From the NCBI GenBank assembly GCA_964550375.1, contig CAZJYX010000012.1, forward strand, positions 43,532-107,531: a stretch of DNA of 64,000 bases, read 5' to 3'. Position numbers and translations under genes: made by a program. Shown here one piece after another: positions 8,919-17,290 of this stretch (the first letter of the stretch is position 1; the number at the start of each line of letters is the position of its first letter). The DNA comes from JAAYXS01 sp964550375. Its GTDB lineage: Bacteria > Planctomycetota > Phycisphaerae > UBA1845 > Fen-1342. A model generated the notes under the pieces. That model was not told where the DNA came from. It did no database searches and worked only from the letters and a program-made list of their open reading frames with translations.

Positions 8919-11033
8919 ATGGGCAGTTTGCGACTCGATAGTCCGCTCCAGTATCTCAAGGGCATTGGCCCGGCGCGCGCCCAGTGGTTCGCCGCCGCCG
9001 GCCTCACAACCGTCGGCCAACTCCTCGAATACTACCCCTTTCGCTATGAATCCGAGGCCGGTGACGTCGCCATTGCCGACCTGCAGCCCGGCATGAACGC
9101 GACGGTCCGCGGCACGGTCGTGCGGCTGAGCGGCGCCGGCCGCGCCACACGCGTAGCCGAGATCGACGACGGGACCGACCAATGCGTACTGCGCTGGTTC
9201 CAGCCGCGCTACCTGCCGCGCGGCCTGGCAATCGGAGCCGCTGTCATCGCGGTCGGAACGGCCCAGGAATACGCCGGCCGCCTGGAGCTCGTGCATCCCC
9301 GCGTCCAGGTGTTCGCGCCCGACGCCCTCACGCTGCGACAGGACTCCGGCGCCCGCCAGGTCGGCGTCTACCGCGGGAACGCGCAACTCAAGCCGGCCCT
9401 GATTCGCCGCGCTGTTCACACCGTCCTGGCTCAGCCGCACCTGCCGGTGGAGGAGCCCCTCCCGCCGGCATTGTTACGCAAACACAACCTGCCGGCCCGC
9501 GCGGCGGCCATTCGCGCGATGCATCTGCCGACGAATGCGGCGGAGTTGACACAGGCGCGCCAGCGGCTGGTTTACGAGGAGTTCCTGCTGCTTGAGTTGT
9601 TGCTGGCGTTGCGGCGCTACAGGACGTTGGACACGGCCGCCGGCCAGCGGCTGCACATCACGCCCGAGATCGACCGCCGCATCCGCGCACGCTTCCCATT
9701 CCCGTTGACGGCGGGGCAGGACCGCGTCGTGCGCGAAATCTGCGCCGACCTCGAAAGCGGCCGCCCAATGGCGCGCCTGCTACAGGGCGACGTCGGCACC
9801 GGCAAGACCGTCGTGGCCCTGTATGCCGGCCTCGTGGCTATCGCGAACGGGCGCCAGGCCGCCGTGATGGCGCCCACCGAGATCCTCGCCCGCCAGCACT
9901 TCAACAACATCGCGCACTACCTGGCCGACAGCCGGGTGCGCTACGCGCTGCTGCGCGGTGGTCTCGCCCAGGCCGAGCGGACCGCCTTGCTCGAAGGCGT
10001 GCGGGAAGGGGGGATCGACCTGGTGGTCGGCACGCAAGCCCTCATTCAGAAGGACGTGGTCTTCCATAAGCTCGCCGTCGTGGTCGTGGATGAGCAGCAC
10101 AAGTTCGGCGTTCTCCAACGGGCCGCTTTCCGGACCAAGGGGCCCATGCCGCATTACCTGGTTATGACCGCCACGCCGATCCCCCGCACGCTGGCCATGA
10201 CTGTCTTCGGCGACCTGGATGTGTCCATGATTCGGGACGCTCCGCCGGGCCGCGGCCGGATTACGACGCACGTGGTGGCCGGGCGACAGTGGCAGACGCT
10301 CATGCGAGAGCTGCGGCCGAGGCTCGCAGGCGGTGAGCAGGCCTACGTAGTCTGTCCCGTGATTGGCGACGACGCCGCGCCCGCGGCGCCGACCGACGAT
10401 GCGCCCGCACGCAGCGCCAATGGCGCCTTGTTATCGGCCGTCGAAACCTACGAGCGGCTGGTAGGGGGGCCGTGGGCGGGCCTCAACGTCGGGCTGCTCC
10501 ACGGCGGCATGTCCTCCGACGAGCAGCGCCGGATCCTGGCCGCTTTCGCCGCCGGGCAACTGCACGCACTGGTCGCCACCACCGTGGTCGAGGTTGGAGT
10601 CGATGTGCCGAATGCGACCATCATGGTCGTTGAACACGCCGAGCGGTTCGGCTTGTCGCAGCTTCACCAGTTGCGCGGTCGCGTGGGTCGCGGCAGCGCT
10701 GACGCCCAGTGCGTGCTGGTGGTGCGCGGCGGCGGGCGCGTGGCCGCGGATCGGCTGGCGGTCATGACGGAGACGACGGACGGTTTCCGGATCGCCGAGG
10801 CGGACCTGCGGCAACGCGGCCCCGGCGAGTTATTGGGCACGCGCCAGCACGGCCTGCCGGAGTTGCGCATCGGGAACCTGGTGGAGGATTTCGAGTTGCT
10901 CGAAACGGCCCGCGCGGATGCGTTCGAGCTGGTTCGGCAGGACCCTGCGCTGTCGCGTCCCGAGCACGCCGTGCTGGCGGACGCCCTCCGGCGACAAATG
11001 GGCGATAAGCTGGCGCTGGTTGACGCGGGTTGA
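8919..11033 (+). CDS. recG: ATP-dependent DNA helicase RecG
   Basis: RecG remodels stalled replication forks and branch-migrates Holliday junctions. From the ATG at 8919 the protein is 704 residues, the normal length. The N-terminal wedge region starts with the PLQYLKGIGPARA helix-hairpin-helix-like segment. Helicase motifs follow: Walker A GDVGTGKT at residues 290-297, the DEQH box near 391, MTATPIPRTLAMT, then VATTVVEVGVDVPNA and QLRGRVGRG in the second RecA fold. An upstream extension to 8862 is possible but adds a Pro/Arg-rich stretch not expected in RecG. There is no clear Shine-Dalgarno sequence. It converges on the EamA gene after 27 bases. Confidence 0.96.
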   Translation: MGSLRLDSPLQYLKGIGPARAQWFAAAGLTTVGQLLEYYPFRYESEAGDVAIADLQPGMNATVRGTVVRLSGAGRATRVAEIDDGTDQCVLRWFQPRYLPRGLAIGAAVIAVGTAQEYAGRLELVHPRVQVFAPDALTLRQDSGARQVGVYRGNAQLKPALIRRAVHTVLAQPHLPVEEPLPPALLRKHNLPARAAAIRAMHLPTNAAELTQARQRLVYEEFLLLELLLALRRYRTLDTAAGQRLHITPEIDRRIRARFPFPLTAGQDRVVREICADLESGRPMARLLQGDVGTGKTVVALYAGLVAIANGRQAAVMAPTEILARQHFNNIAHYLADSRVRYALLRGGLAQAERTALLEGVREGGIDLVVGTQALIQKDVVFHKLAVVVVDEQHKFGVLQRAAFRTKGPMPHYLVMTATPIPRTLAMTVFGDLDVSMIRDAPPGRGRITTHVVAGRQWQTLMRELRPRLAGGEQAYVVCPVIGDDAAPAAPTDDAPARSANGALLSAVETYERLVGGPWAGLNVGLLHGGMSSDEQRRILAAFAAGQLHALVATTVVEVGVDVPNATIMVVEHAERFGLSQLHQLRGRVGRGSADAQCVLVVRGGGRVAADRLAVMTETTDGFRIAEADLRQRGPGELLGTRQHGLPELRIGNLVEDFELLETARADAFELVRQDPALSRPEHAVLADALRRQMGDKLALVDAG

Positions 11034-11060
11034 ATCGGACCTTTGCACCGTAGAGCCGGA

Positions 11061-11957
11061 TCAGGGGCTTCGTTGGCGCAGGGCGCGGCGCCAACTGAGC
11101 ACGAGCCAGCCCGCCACGCCCAGCAGGATCAGCGGCCCGCCCATAAGTGTCGGAATGGGGACTGCCTCGCCAACGAGCAGGAACGTCCAGAGCGGATTCA
11201 GGATGGTCTCCAACAGCAGGATCAGCGCGGCGCGGTGCGCCTCGATGCGCTGCAACGCCCAGGAGAAAAGGACGTACGGCAGTGTGAACTGCACTATGCT
11301 CAGTATCAGCACCAGCAGCCAGGCACGCGGCGAGATCACGAAGGTACCCCACAGCGCCACCGGCAGGATCAGCAGCAACCCCGAGCCCAGGGCGTTGGTG
11401 GCCGCCACGACGAACGGGTTGACCGGCCGCAGGCCGCGCAGCGTCACCGTCAACGTCCCATAGCCCAGTCCGCTGCCGAGCGCCACGATTAGCATCGTGG
11501 TTTCGGTGGCGGGGCTGGTGAAGAAGATTATCCCGACCCCGGCCATTGCGACCAGCAGCACGCCGCCCTCGATTCCGCCGGGCCGCTCGCCGAGCACCAG
11601 CGGCGCCAGCAGAAAAACCCATATCGGCGAAGTGTATTGCAGGATTATCGCGCTGGCGGCGGCGGTGTTGGCCGTTGCAATACAGAAGGAAGCTGTCATG
11701 AAGGTGAACGCGAGGATGGCCGCCAGCGGCCAGACACGGTTCACGTTCTTGAGCGTGCTCCGGCGGCCCCACGCCAGCGGTAGGAAGAGCAGGCCGCCGA
11801 GCAGCGACCGATAACAGGCAATCGTGATGCCCGGTACGTCGGCGGCATCGAGCAGCTTGATCAGAGGACCGTTAAGGCTCCACAGCGCGGCACAGGCCAA
11901 TAACACGAGTACGGCCCGGCCGGGGTGCCTGGAAGCTGTGGATAGGGGGCTTACCAT
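11061..11957 (-). CDS. EamA/DMT-superfamily transporter
   Basis: A 298-residue integral membrane protein with about ten hydrophobic helices in two EamA repeats, as in drug/metabolite transporters. Recognisable family traits are the first helix ending ALWSLNGPLIK and the second-repeat stretch ALILLLETILNPLWTFLLVGEAV. The substrate cannot be read from sequence; relatives export amino acids, nucleotide sugars or other metabolites. The ATG at 11957 is preferred to the TTG one codon upstream. The thiamine-binding protein gene ends 44 bases upstream on the same strand, so the two may form an operon. Confidence 0.85.
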   Translation of the reverse strand: MVSPLSTASRHPGRAVLVLLACAALWSLNGPLIKLLDAADVPGITIACYRSLLGGLLFLPLAWGRRSTLKNVNRVWPLAAILAFTFMTASFCIATANTAAASAIILQYTSPIWVFLLAPLVLGERPGGIEGGVLLVAMAGVGIIFFTSPATETTMLIVALGSGLGYGTLTVTLRGLRPVNPFVVAATNALGSGLLLILPVALWGTFVISPRAWLLVLILSIVQFTLPYVLFSWALQRIEAHRAALILLLETILNPLWTFLLVGEAVPIPTLMGGPLILLGVAGWLVLSWRRALRQRSP

Positions 11958-12001
11958 CAACGGGCCGCGCCGGGTGCGACAGGTAATCGGACTATGGCCG
12001 G

Positions 12002-12301
12002 CTACGCCAGCTTCTCTTCGACGCTGCGGACCTTGTCCGCCATGGTCTGGGGGCGGTCCGTGCGTGTACCGAGCTTGATGATGGTTGAGACGCGCGGAGC
12101 GCCCATTTCATGCACGACGGCGTGGCAGCGCTTGACGGCCGCGAATACCTCGTCCCAATCGCCTTCAATGTTGGTGCCGTAGGCGTGCAGTTGGTGCGAT
12201 AGGCCAGCTTCCTGGAGCACGCGTTCACAGGCCGCAACGTAGCGCGACACGGATACGCCCACACCCACCGGCACGACGCAGAGATCCATAATAACGTTCA
12301 C
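12002..12301 (-). CDS. MTH1187-family thiamine-binding protein (PF01910)
   Basis: A 99-residue cytoplasmic protein of the thiamine-binding / former DUF77 family. Visible family features are the N-terminal beta strand MDLCVVPVG, the central LHAYGTNIEGDWDEVF stretch and the C-terminal helix with KVRSVEEKLA. Members form ferredoxin-like tetramers that bind thiamine or its pyrimidine moiety and probably act in vitamin B1 supply. The AGGAGGAGCG sequence upstream on the minus strand supports the start. Its position just before an EamA transporter could mean that the pair handles a thiamine-related compound, but that is only context. Confidence 0.85.
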   Translation of the reverse strand: MNVIMDLCVVPVGVGVSVSRYVAACERVLQEAGLSHQLHAYGTNIEGDWDEVFAAVKRCHAVVHEMGAPRVSTIIKLGTRTDRPQTMADKVRSVEEKLA

Positions 12302-12919
12302 CGACGCTCCTCCTTTCCAGGGCGCTGATTCTATCTCCGGTTGGCGCGCATGTCATAGGCGGCGACCGGCTGGGGCGCGGCGCGGTAGTCCGGGGACGGA
12401 GCGCGGCCGGATACTCCCCAATTCGTACAGGACCATCGGGCGGCGGGCGTAAGCGCCTGCGGGCGGCCTTGTCTCGGCGGGCTGGGACTGCGGAATGGTG
12501 CGCTGCGGGAAACGGACACGCTGTTATCGGCCCACGTGGTGAAGGTCCTGTAAAGCGCGGCCTCCTGGCAGATGCGCCGTGATAAGCCGGGTAGGCCCGC
12601 GGGCGCAAGAATGCCCGCTGCGCGACGTTCAGAATCCCCCTGATTTCACTGCCCATTTTCACCAGTGGTTTGCTTCGGGCCGGAACGTTTTGGAAATTAC
12701 CTCTGTCATACTGACGGGCCTGTGGCCGGGCAACAAGCGGCCACCGACGCCGTCGGGGGATGCCGGCCGGCCGAGGCCTGAAAACAAGCAGTCCAGCGGA
12801 GCAGGGAGGCCTGCTCGTGCCTCCGGAGTGGAACTCGGGGAGCAGTTATGGGTCGCAGGGATGTGCGGGTTCCTGGCAGCGTTGTCTTGTCGTGACGCGC
12901 AACACGAAGGAGATCTTCA
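12302..12919. other. 618-base gap upstream of flp; alternative hairpins at 12799-12824
   Basis: No credible gene is seen on either strand and I found no confident promoter, although the flp transcript should begin here. About 100 bases before flp two perfect stems overlap and cannot form together: GAGCAGG/CCTGCTC (12799-12805 with 12810-12816, loop GAGG) and GGAGGC/GCCTCC (12805-12810 with 12819-12824). In DNA this rich in G and C, stems of six or seven pairs are expected sometimes by chance. Confidence 0.35.
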
Positions 12920-13102
12920 ATGCTCAATCGGATCAAACACTTCTTGGTCAACGAGGATGGCCCGACCGCGACCGAGTACGCGGTCATGCTGGCGTTGATC
13001 ATCATCGTCTGCCTGGCGGGCATTACCCTGCTCGGCGAGACGGTCAACGGTGTGTTCGAGACTGTCTCCGGCGGTCTGCCGGATGGAGCCGCGCCGGGCT
13101 AG
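12920..13102 (+). CDS. flp: Flp-family type IVb pilin
   Basis: The major subunit of tad (tight adherence) pili. This 60-residue protein has a short basic leader, the type IVb processing region with Gly at residue 14, and the EY pair characteristic of Flp pilins (TATEYA, E19-Y20), followed by a ~20-residue hydrophobic helix and a short Gly-rich tail. CpaA, encoded 171 bases downstream, should cleave the leader. AAGGAG lies 7 bases before the ATG. The gene stands slightly apart from the following genes, so it may be transcribed more strongly than the assembly genes, as is usual for a major pilin. Confidence 0.95.
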   Translation: MLNRIKHFLVNEDGPTATEYAVMLALIIIVCLAGITLLGETVNGVFETVSGGLPDGAAPG

Positions 13103-13273
13103 TAGTCGGCAGCGACGTCGTCGCGAATTGGAGCCCACGGACGGCGGCGTTCGCACCGTGCGAAGCGTCGCCGTCCGTCTTTCTTGGCCCGGGTGCTGAA
13201 CTGACCGATGAAACAGAGGACTGCGGTTCTCGGAGCCGCGGTAGGTTTATGGGACACGACTCATAAGGCAGGC

Positions 13274-13834
13274 ATGGGAATGAACTTCGGCTACTGGGAA
13301 ATCACGTTGGCGGTGCTCATCCCAGGCATCTTATATGCCTCCTGGATCGACTACGCACAACGCCGCGTGCCCAACTGGCTGAACGCCGCCCTCGCGGCCG
13401 CCGGCCTGGCGGCTCAGGCCGTCTTCTTCGGCTGGAGCGGACTGGGCGCTGGCTTGCTGGGCCTGCTGGTGGGCTTCGGCGTGCTGATCCTGCCCTGGCT
13501 CATGCACGGCATGGGGGCTGGTGACGTGAAGCTCATGATGGCGATCGGTTGCTGGCTGGGACCGTGGCTGACGCTGCTGAGCTTCATGGCGGGGGCAGTT
13601 ATCGGCGGCATCGTCGCCGTAGTGATGATTGTCGCCACCGGGCGGATGGTCCACGCCCTTGCCAACGTGCAAACGATCATGACCAAGATGCGACGGGTGG
13701 AGACGGCTTTCGGGGAGTACGGCGGGGCGCGCACGTTCGGCGCGACCAGCCAACTGCTGCCGTACGGCGTGCCGTTGACGGCGGGCACAATCGCCGTGCT
13801 GCTGACTTACTACATAGGAGGATGGCTGTCGTGA
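13274..13834 (+). CDS. cpaA: Prepilin peptidase, A24 family (TadV/CpaA)
   Basis: An inner-membrane aspartic peptidase that removes the leader from Flp pilin and from the TadE-like pseudopilins. The 186-residue polytopic protein carries both catalytic aspartates of the A24 family: D26 in SWIDYAQRRVPN and D84 in GAGDVKL. There is no N-terminal methylase domain, as in the short TadV type. The ATG at 13274 follows an AAGG; ATG 13280 is equally possible, and a longer frame to 13208 adds a non-hydrophobic N-terminus. The stop overlaps the start of tadE. Confidence 0.92.
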   Translation: MGMNFGYWEITLAVLIPGILYASWIDYAQRRVPNWLNAALAAAGLAAQAVFFGWSGLGAGLLGLLVGFGVLILPWLMHGMGAGDVKLMMAIGCWLGPWLTLLSFMAGAVIGGIVAVVMIVATGRMVHALANVQTIMTKMRRVETAFGEYGGARTFGATSQLLPYGVPLTAGTIAVLLTYYIGGWLS

Positions 13835-14232
13835 TCCACAGCAACAGAAAGAAGCGACGCTGGGGCGGAGCGACGGTCGAGATGGCCGTCGTTACGCCGT
13901 TACTGCTGACGATGCTGCTCGGCATCATCGAGTATGGCTGGGTCTTCTCGGTCAGGCAGGCCTTGACGACCGCGGCGCGCGAGGGGGCGCGGACGGCTGC
14001 GTTGCCCGGCTCGACCGAGGAAGACATCGAGGGCCGCGTGGCGGCTTTTCTGGCCCCGATGGGGCTGGATACGTACTCCGTTGAAATCACGCGTTCCACC
14101 CCGTTCGACCCGACGGAAACCGTGCATCTGACGGTGCCGTACGCGGACGTCACGCTGGTGGGCGGATTCTTCGGCAGCACGGATTTCAATCTGGGCGCCA
14201 CGTGCTCGATGCGGAAGGAGGGTCTGGATTAG
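13831..14232 (+). CDS. TadE-like minor pseudopilin
   Basis: A 133-residue TadE-family protein: a basic leader, a Gly before ATVEMA (the pseudopilin processing context), a hydrophobic helix with an internal Glu-Tyr, then a soluble C-terminal domain. Such proteins are processed by CpaA and are needed for Flp pilus assembly. The start is GTG 13831 in the overlap GTGA with the cpaA stop: AGGAGG at 13816-13821 is 9 bases away. An in-frame ATG at 13822 directly abuts that Shine-Dalgarno sequence and is less likely. The overlap implies translational coupling with cpaA. Confidence 0.88.
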   Translation: MIHSNRKKRRWGGATVEMAVVTPLLLTMLLGIIEYGWVFSVRQALTTAAREGARTAALPGSTEEDIEGRVAAFLAPMGLDTYSVEITRSTPFDPTETVHLTVPYADVTLVGGFFGSTDFNLGATCSMRKEGLD

Positions 14233-14290
14233 CCCGGCGGTCAGCGCGGGTCTGACGGCCGTTTAGCGCGGAAGGGAAAGATGCAGGGAT

Positions 14291-14348
14291 CGGCGCGGTC
14301 GTTCGCGCCGGCGCTGGATAGGTGGTCGTCGCGCGGCGCGCGGCGACC
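14291..14348 (+). other. Two consecutive RNA hairpins in the tadE-cpaB gap
   Basis: CGGCGCG (14291-14297) pairs with CGCGCCG (14304-14310). GGTCGTCGC (14324-14332) pairs with GCGGCGACC (14340-14348) across a 7-base loop, with one G-U pair. They lie in the 155-base gap between tadE and cpaB. No U-run follows, so these are not ordinary terminators; transcript processing or stability control is possible. Confidence 0.4.
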
Positions 14349-14387
14349 TGGGTGCGCGCTCGTGACAGCGCGGCAGGAAACGCGAGC

Positions 14388-15524
14388 ATGAACGTCAAAG
14401 CATTCATTCCCCTGGTTGCCGGCCTGTGTGTCGGCGGCTTCGCGCTGAAGATGGGCCTCAGCACGCTCCAGAAGGCCAAGGGTACGCAGGGACCGACGCA
14501 GCAGATTTGGGCCGCGGCCGCCAACATTCCGCGCGGCGCGGAGATCACCGCCGAGCTGCTCAAGCCGATGACGTTCCCCGAGGAGCTGATTCCGACGGGG
14601 AGCTTCCGCGACAAAGAGCAGCTTATCGGCCGCGTGCCTCACATCGAGGCGCCGGCCGGCTTGCCGATCCTTGAGAGCATGCTGACGCCGCCCGGCACGC
14701 CGACGGGCGTGCGCGTGCCGTCCGGATATCGGGCGGTGGCGGTGAAGATCGACGAGGGCTCAGGCGTGGATTACCACCTCGAGCCCGGTTCGCGGGTAGA
14801 CGTGGTGGGGTTCTTCCAACTGCAGGAAGCCGGCAAGCGCGAGACCGTGGCCCGGACCCTCATCGAGAACGTCGAGGTGGCGGCCGTCGGGGCCAGACTC
14901 AGCGCCGTGGAAGAGGATGGCAAGGGCAAGAACACCCGGCAAATCCGCGCTGTCACGCTGTTGGTGCGGCCGGACAAGGTGCCGGTACTCCATTTGGCGG
15001 AGCAGCGCGGCAAGATCAAGCTGAGCATGCGCGGCAACGAAGACGCGCAGGAAGTAGGCACCGGTAAGCCGGTGACCTCCGAGCAACTACTGGGATCGTC
15101 CGCCCCGCGCGAGCCGCAGCCCGCGCCCCAGCCCAGCCCGATGGTCATGGTGCCGGTGGCGCCGGAGCCCGAGCCGGAGCCGGTCGATATGTCCTGGGCC
15201 GTGCAGGTGTACCGGGGGGATCGGCTCGAGGTGGTTCGCTTCCAGGACCGCAGCTCGCGCGAGCGCGTATTGCCGGCACCGACCACCACGGACCAGCGGT
15301 CAGCAGGCCGTCGTAGCGGCACGATCGGTGGACCGGGGCCCGCCGCGGTCGCCGCGCCAGCAAACCCGGTTCTGCCGGTGAGCGCGCCACCGCCCCCGAA
15401 AGCCAACCCGGCCGCGAGTTTCTTCGCGAGCCTGTTCAAGCCAACTGAAACCCCGGAGCGGTTACCCGAGCCGGAGCCGCTGGACGAACCTGAGGATCAG
15501 GAGCCCGAGGAGCCCACCGAATGA
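14388..15524 (+). CDS. cpaB: Flp pilus assembly protein CpaB/RcpC
   Basis: CpaB is a periplasmic, membrane-anchored partner of the secretin in tad pilus assembly. This version has 378 residues: an N-terminal anchor helix (MNVKAFIPLVAGLCVGGFAL), a SAF-like domain around residues 45-110 (AANIPRGAEITAELL), and the RcpC domain with AVKIDEGSGVDYHLEPGSRVDVV. Residues from ~240 onward form a Pro/Glu-rich tail with repeated EPEPEP, longer than in typical ~260-300 residue CpaB proteins. The ATG at 14388 follows CAGGAA; frame extensions upstream are Arg/Ala-rich and not believable. It overlaps cpaC by four bases (ATGA). Confidence 0.9.
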   Translation: MNVKAFIPLVAGLCVGGFALKMGLSTLQKAKGTQGPTQQIWAAAANIPRGAEITAELLKPMTFPEELIPTGSFRDKEQLIGRVPHIEAPAGLPILESMLTPPGTPTGVRVPSGYRAVAVKIDEGSGVDYHLEPGSRVDVVGFFQLQEAGKRETVARTLIENVEVAAVGARLSAVEEDGKGKNTRQIRAVTLLVRPDKVPVLHLAEQRGKIKLSMRGNEDAQEVGTGKPVTSEQLLGSSAPREPQPAPQPSPMVMVPVAPEPEPEPVDMSWAVQVYRGDRLEVVRFQDRSSRERVLPAPTTTDQRSAGRRSGTIGGPGPAAVAAPANPVLPVSAPPPPKANPAASFFASLFKPTETPERLPEPEPLDEPEDQEPEEPTE

Positions 15525-17056
15525 TCCCGAAGATCAACATCGCCGAACATCGCCGTTACGCCCGATTCTGGGTGGCGGTCGCTGCCATGGGCATGGCGGC
15601 GGCCGCAGCGCCTTGCGCTGATGCCCAGGGGGGTGCGCCGCCCGTGGAGATAACGGTGACGCACGTGCCCGGCACGGGCCAACTGGTCAACGTGCCGGTG
15701 AACAAGAGCGTGCTGGTTGATTTCAGCGTGCCCGTCCGCGAGGTGCGCATCGCCAACCCGGAGATTGCCGACGTGGCCGCGACGGCGCCGAACCAGGTCA
15801 TGGTGACCGGGCGCTCGTTCGGCACGACCAAGCTGGTCGCCTGGGTGGACGGCGGCGCGCAGTGCATCTTCGACGTGGCGGTCGATCTGGACCTGGAGCG
15901 GCTGCAGGCCAGCATTCGCTCAACGGTGCCGCGGGCCCGCGTGGCGGCGAACTCGGTGCTGAACACGGTCGTGCTGACGGGCACCGTGCCCGACGTGGAG
16001 GCGGCCAGCCACATCGCCGAGATCGCCCGCATCTACACGAACAACGTGATCAACCACGTCCGCGTGGCCGGAGTCCAGCAGGTGTTGCTGCGCTGCACGG
16101 TCGCCGAGGTGAACCGCTCGGCGACGCGCCAACTGGGCTTCAACGGCTGGATCGCCGGCGACAACGTGCGCGACATGTTCTTCGTCAACCAGTTGGATGG
16201 CATCAACCCGGTGAACATCGGGGCGGCCGCCGACGCGCTCGTAACGCGCCGCGTGCCGTTCCTGACCGACCGGAGCGGTCTGCCGTTGACCTCGACGCCG
16301 ACGTTGAGCTTCGGCTTCCCGCGCGTGCAGATGCAGATCTTCGTGCAGGCCCTGCGCGAGAACGGCCTGCTGAAGATCCTGGCCGAGCCCAACCTGGTGA
16401 CGATCAGCGGGCAAGAGGCGGAATTCCTCGCCGGCGGCGAGTTCCCCGTGCCGGTCCCACAGCGTGACTCGGTGACGATCGAGTATCGCGAGTTCGGCGT
16501 GCGGCTGCGCTTCACGCCGGCCGTCCTGAGCGAGAGCGTCATTCGCCTGCGCGTGGCGCCCGAGGTCAGCGAGCCGGACTACAGCTCGGCCGTAACGCTG
16601 AGCGGCTTCGTCGTGCCGGGCCTCATTCAGCGGCGCGTCGAGACCAGCGTGGAACTGGGCGCGGGCCAGACGTTTGCGATCGGTGGGTTGCTCAGCGAGC
16701 GCGTGCGCAGCGTAAGCCGCAAGGTGCCGGCGCTGGGCGACATCCCGATTCTGGGCGCCCTGTTCAGCTCGGTGGAATTCCAGTCGCAGGAGACCGAACT
16801 GGTGGTGCTGGTAACGCCCGAGCTGGTCGAGCCGCTGGCGCCGACGCAGATTGCCTACATTCCGGGCGAGGGTGTTGTGCCGCCCACGGATGCTGAGCTG
16901 TTCATCGAGAACCGTATCGAGGGGCGCGTGGCCCAGCAGGACCCGCGCACCGACCCGCAGTACGCCTGGCCGGTACAGCCGGCCGAGTTGTACGGTCCCG
17001 CCGTCTATCGGTTGCGCGGCCCGGTTGGGCCGGCCGGAGGCGCGGAGGGAGGCTGA
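15521..17056 (+). CDS. cpaC: Tad pilus outer-membrane secretin CpaC/RcpA
   Basis: The outer-membrane pore of the tad apparatus. The 511-residue protein has a signal peptide, the pilus-assembly N-terminal domain (residues ~45-120, with VNVPVNKSVLVDFSVPVREV), a BON-like segment (TVPRARVAANSVLNTVVLTG), and a C-terminal secretin domain whose signature is seen as VTISGQEAEFLAGGEFPVP and later TFAIGGLL. The C-terminal ~70 residues are an acidic/Pro-rich tail. The ATGA overlap with cpaB implies coupled translation. A 234-base gap with strong hairpins follows before the VWA gene. Confidence 0.95.
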   Translation: MIPKINIAEHRRYARFWVAVAAMGMAAAAAPCADAQGGAPPVEITVTHVPGTGQLVNVPVNKSVLVDFSVPVREVRIANPEIADVAATAPNQVMVTGRSFGTTKLVAWVDGGAQCIFDVAVDLDLERLQASIRSTVPRARVAANSVLNTVVLTGTVPDVEAASHIAEIARIYTNNVINHVRVAGVQQVLLRCTVAEVNRSATRQLGFNGWIAGDNVRDMFFVNQLDGINPVNIGAAADALVTRRVPFLTDRSGLPLTSTPTLSFGFPRVQMQIFVQALRENGLLKILAEPNLVTISGQEAEFLAGGEFPVPVPQRDSVTIEYREFGVRLRFTPAVLSESVIRLRVAPEVSEPDYSSAVTLSGFVVPGLIQRRVETSVELGAGQTFAIGGLLSERVRSVSRKVPALGDIPILGALFSSVEFQSQETELVVLVTPELVEPLAPTQIAYIPGEGVVPPTDAELFIENRIEGRVAQQDPRTDPQYAWPVQPAELYGPAVYRLRGPVGPAGGAEGG

Positions 17057-17104
17057 GGATTGGTCTGTTGCGCGAGACACCACACGGACTATTACCGACC
17101 AGCA

Positions 17105-17187
17105 CCGGGCGCGCCAGAAGCGTGCCCGGCGCCGGTCGGCGACGCCGCGTGTATCCGCGCGTCGTCGCCCGCGGCCCCGGCCGCGGG
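17105..17187 (+). other. RNA hairpins in the cpaC-tadG gap
   Basis: CCGGGCGCG (17105-17113) pairs with CGTGCCCGG (17121-17129) around a 7-base loop with one G-U pair. CCCGCGGC (17168-17175) pairs with GCCGCGGG (17180-17187) around a 4-base loop. Both lie in the 234-base gap between the secretin and VWA genes, about 100 bases before the next start. No U-run and no promoter is evident. Confidence 0.4.
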
Positions 17188-17290
17188 ACGCCGAACGGTG
17201 AATCGCACGTGCCTGGCCAAAGAAGGGAGTCGCCGGCCACTGTCTGTTCGAGGTCGCACTGGAGTGCCTGGATTCCTGGAGGGTTGAAGG

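Noticed and set aside
12840..12900. Sigma-54 promoter (TGGCA near 12876) before flp
   Set aside because: The GG and GC elements are not spaced ten bases apart, so the -24/-12 pattern fails.
12700..12919. Possible cyclic-di-GMP riboswitch in the flp leader
   Set aside because: The conserved GEMM core words are absent. Only short GC-rich stems are present, which I report separately with low weight.
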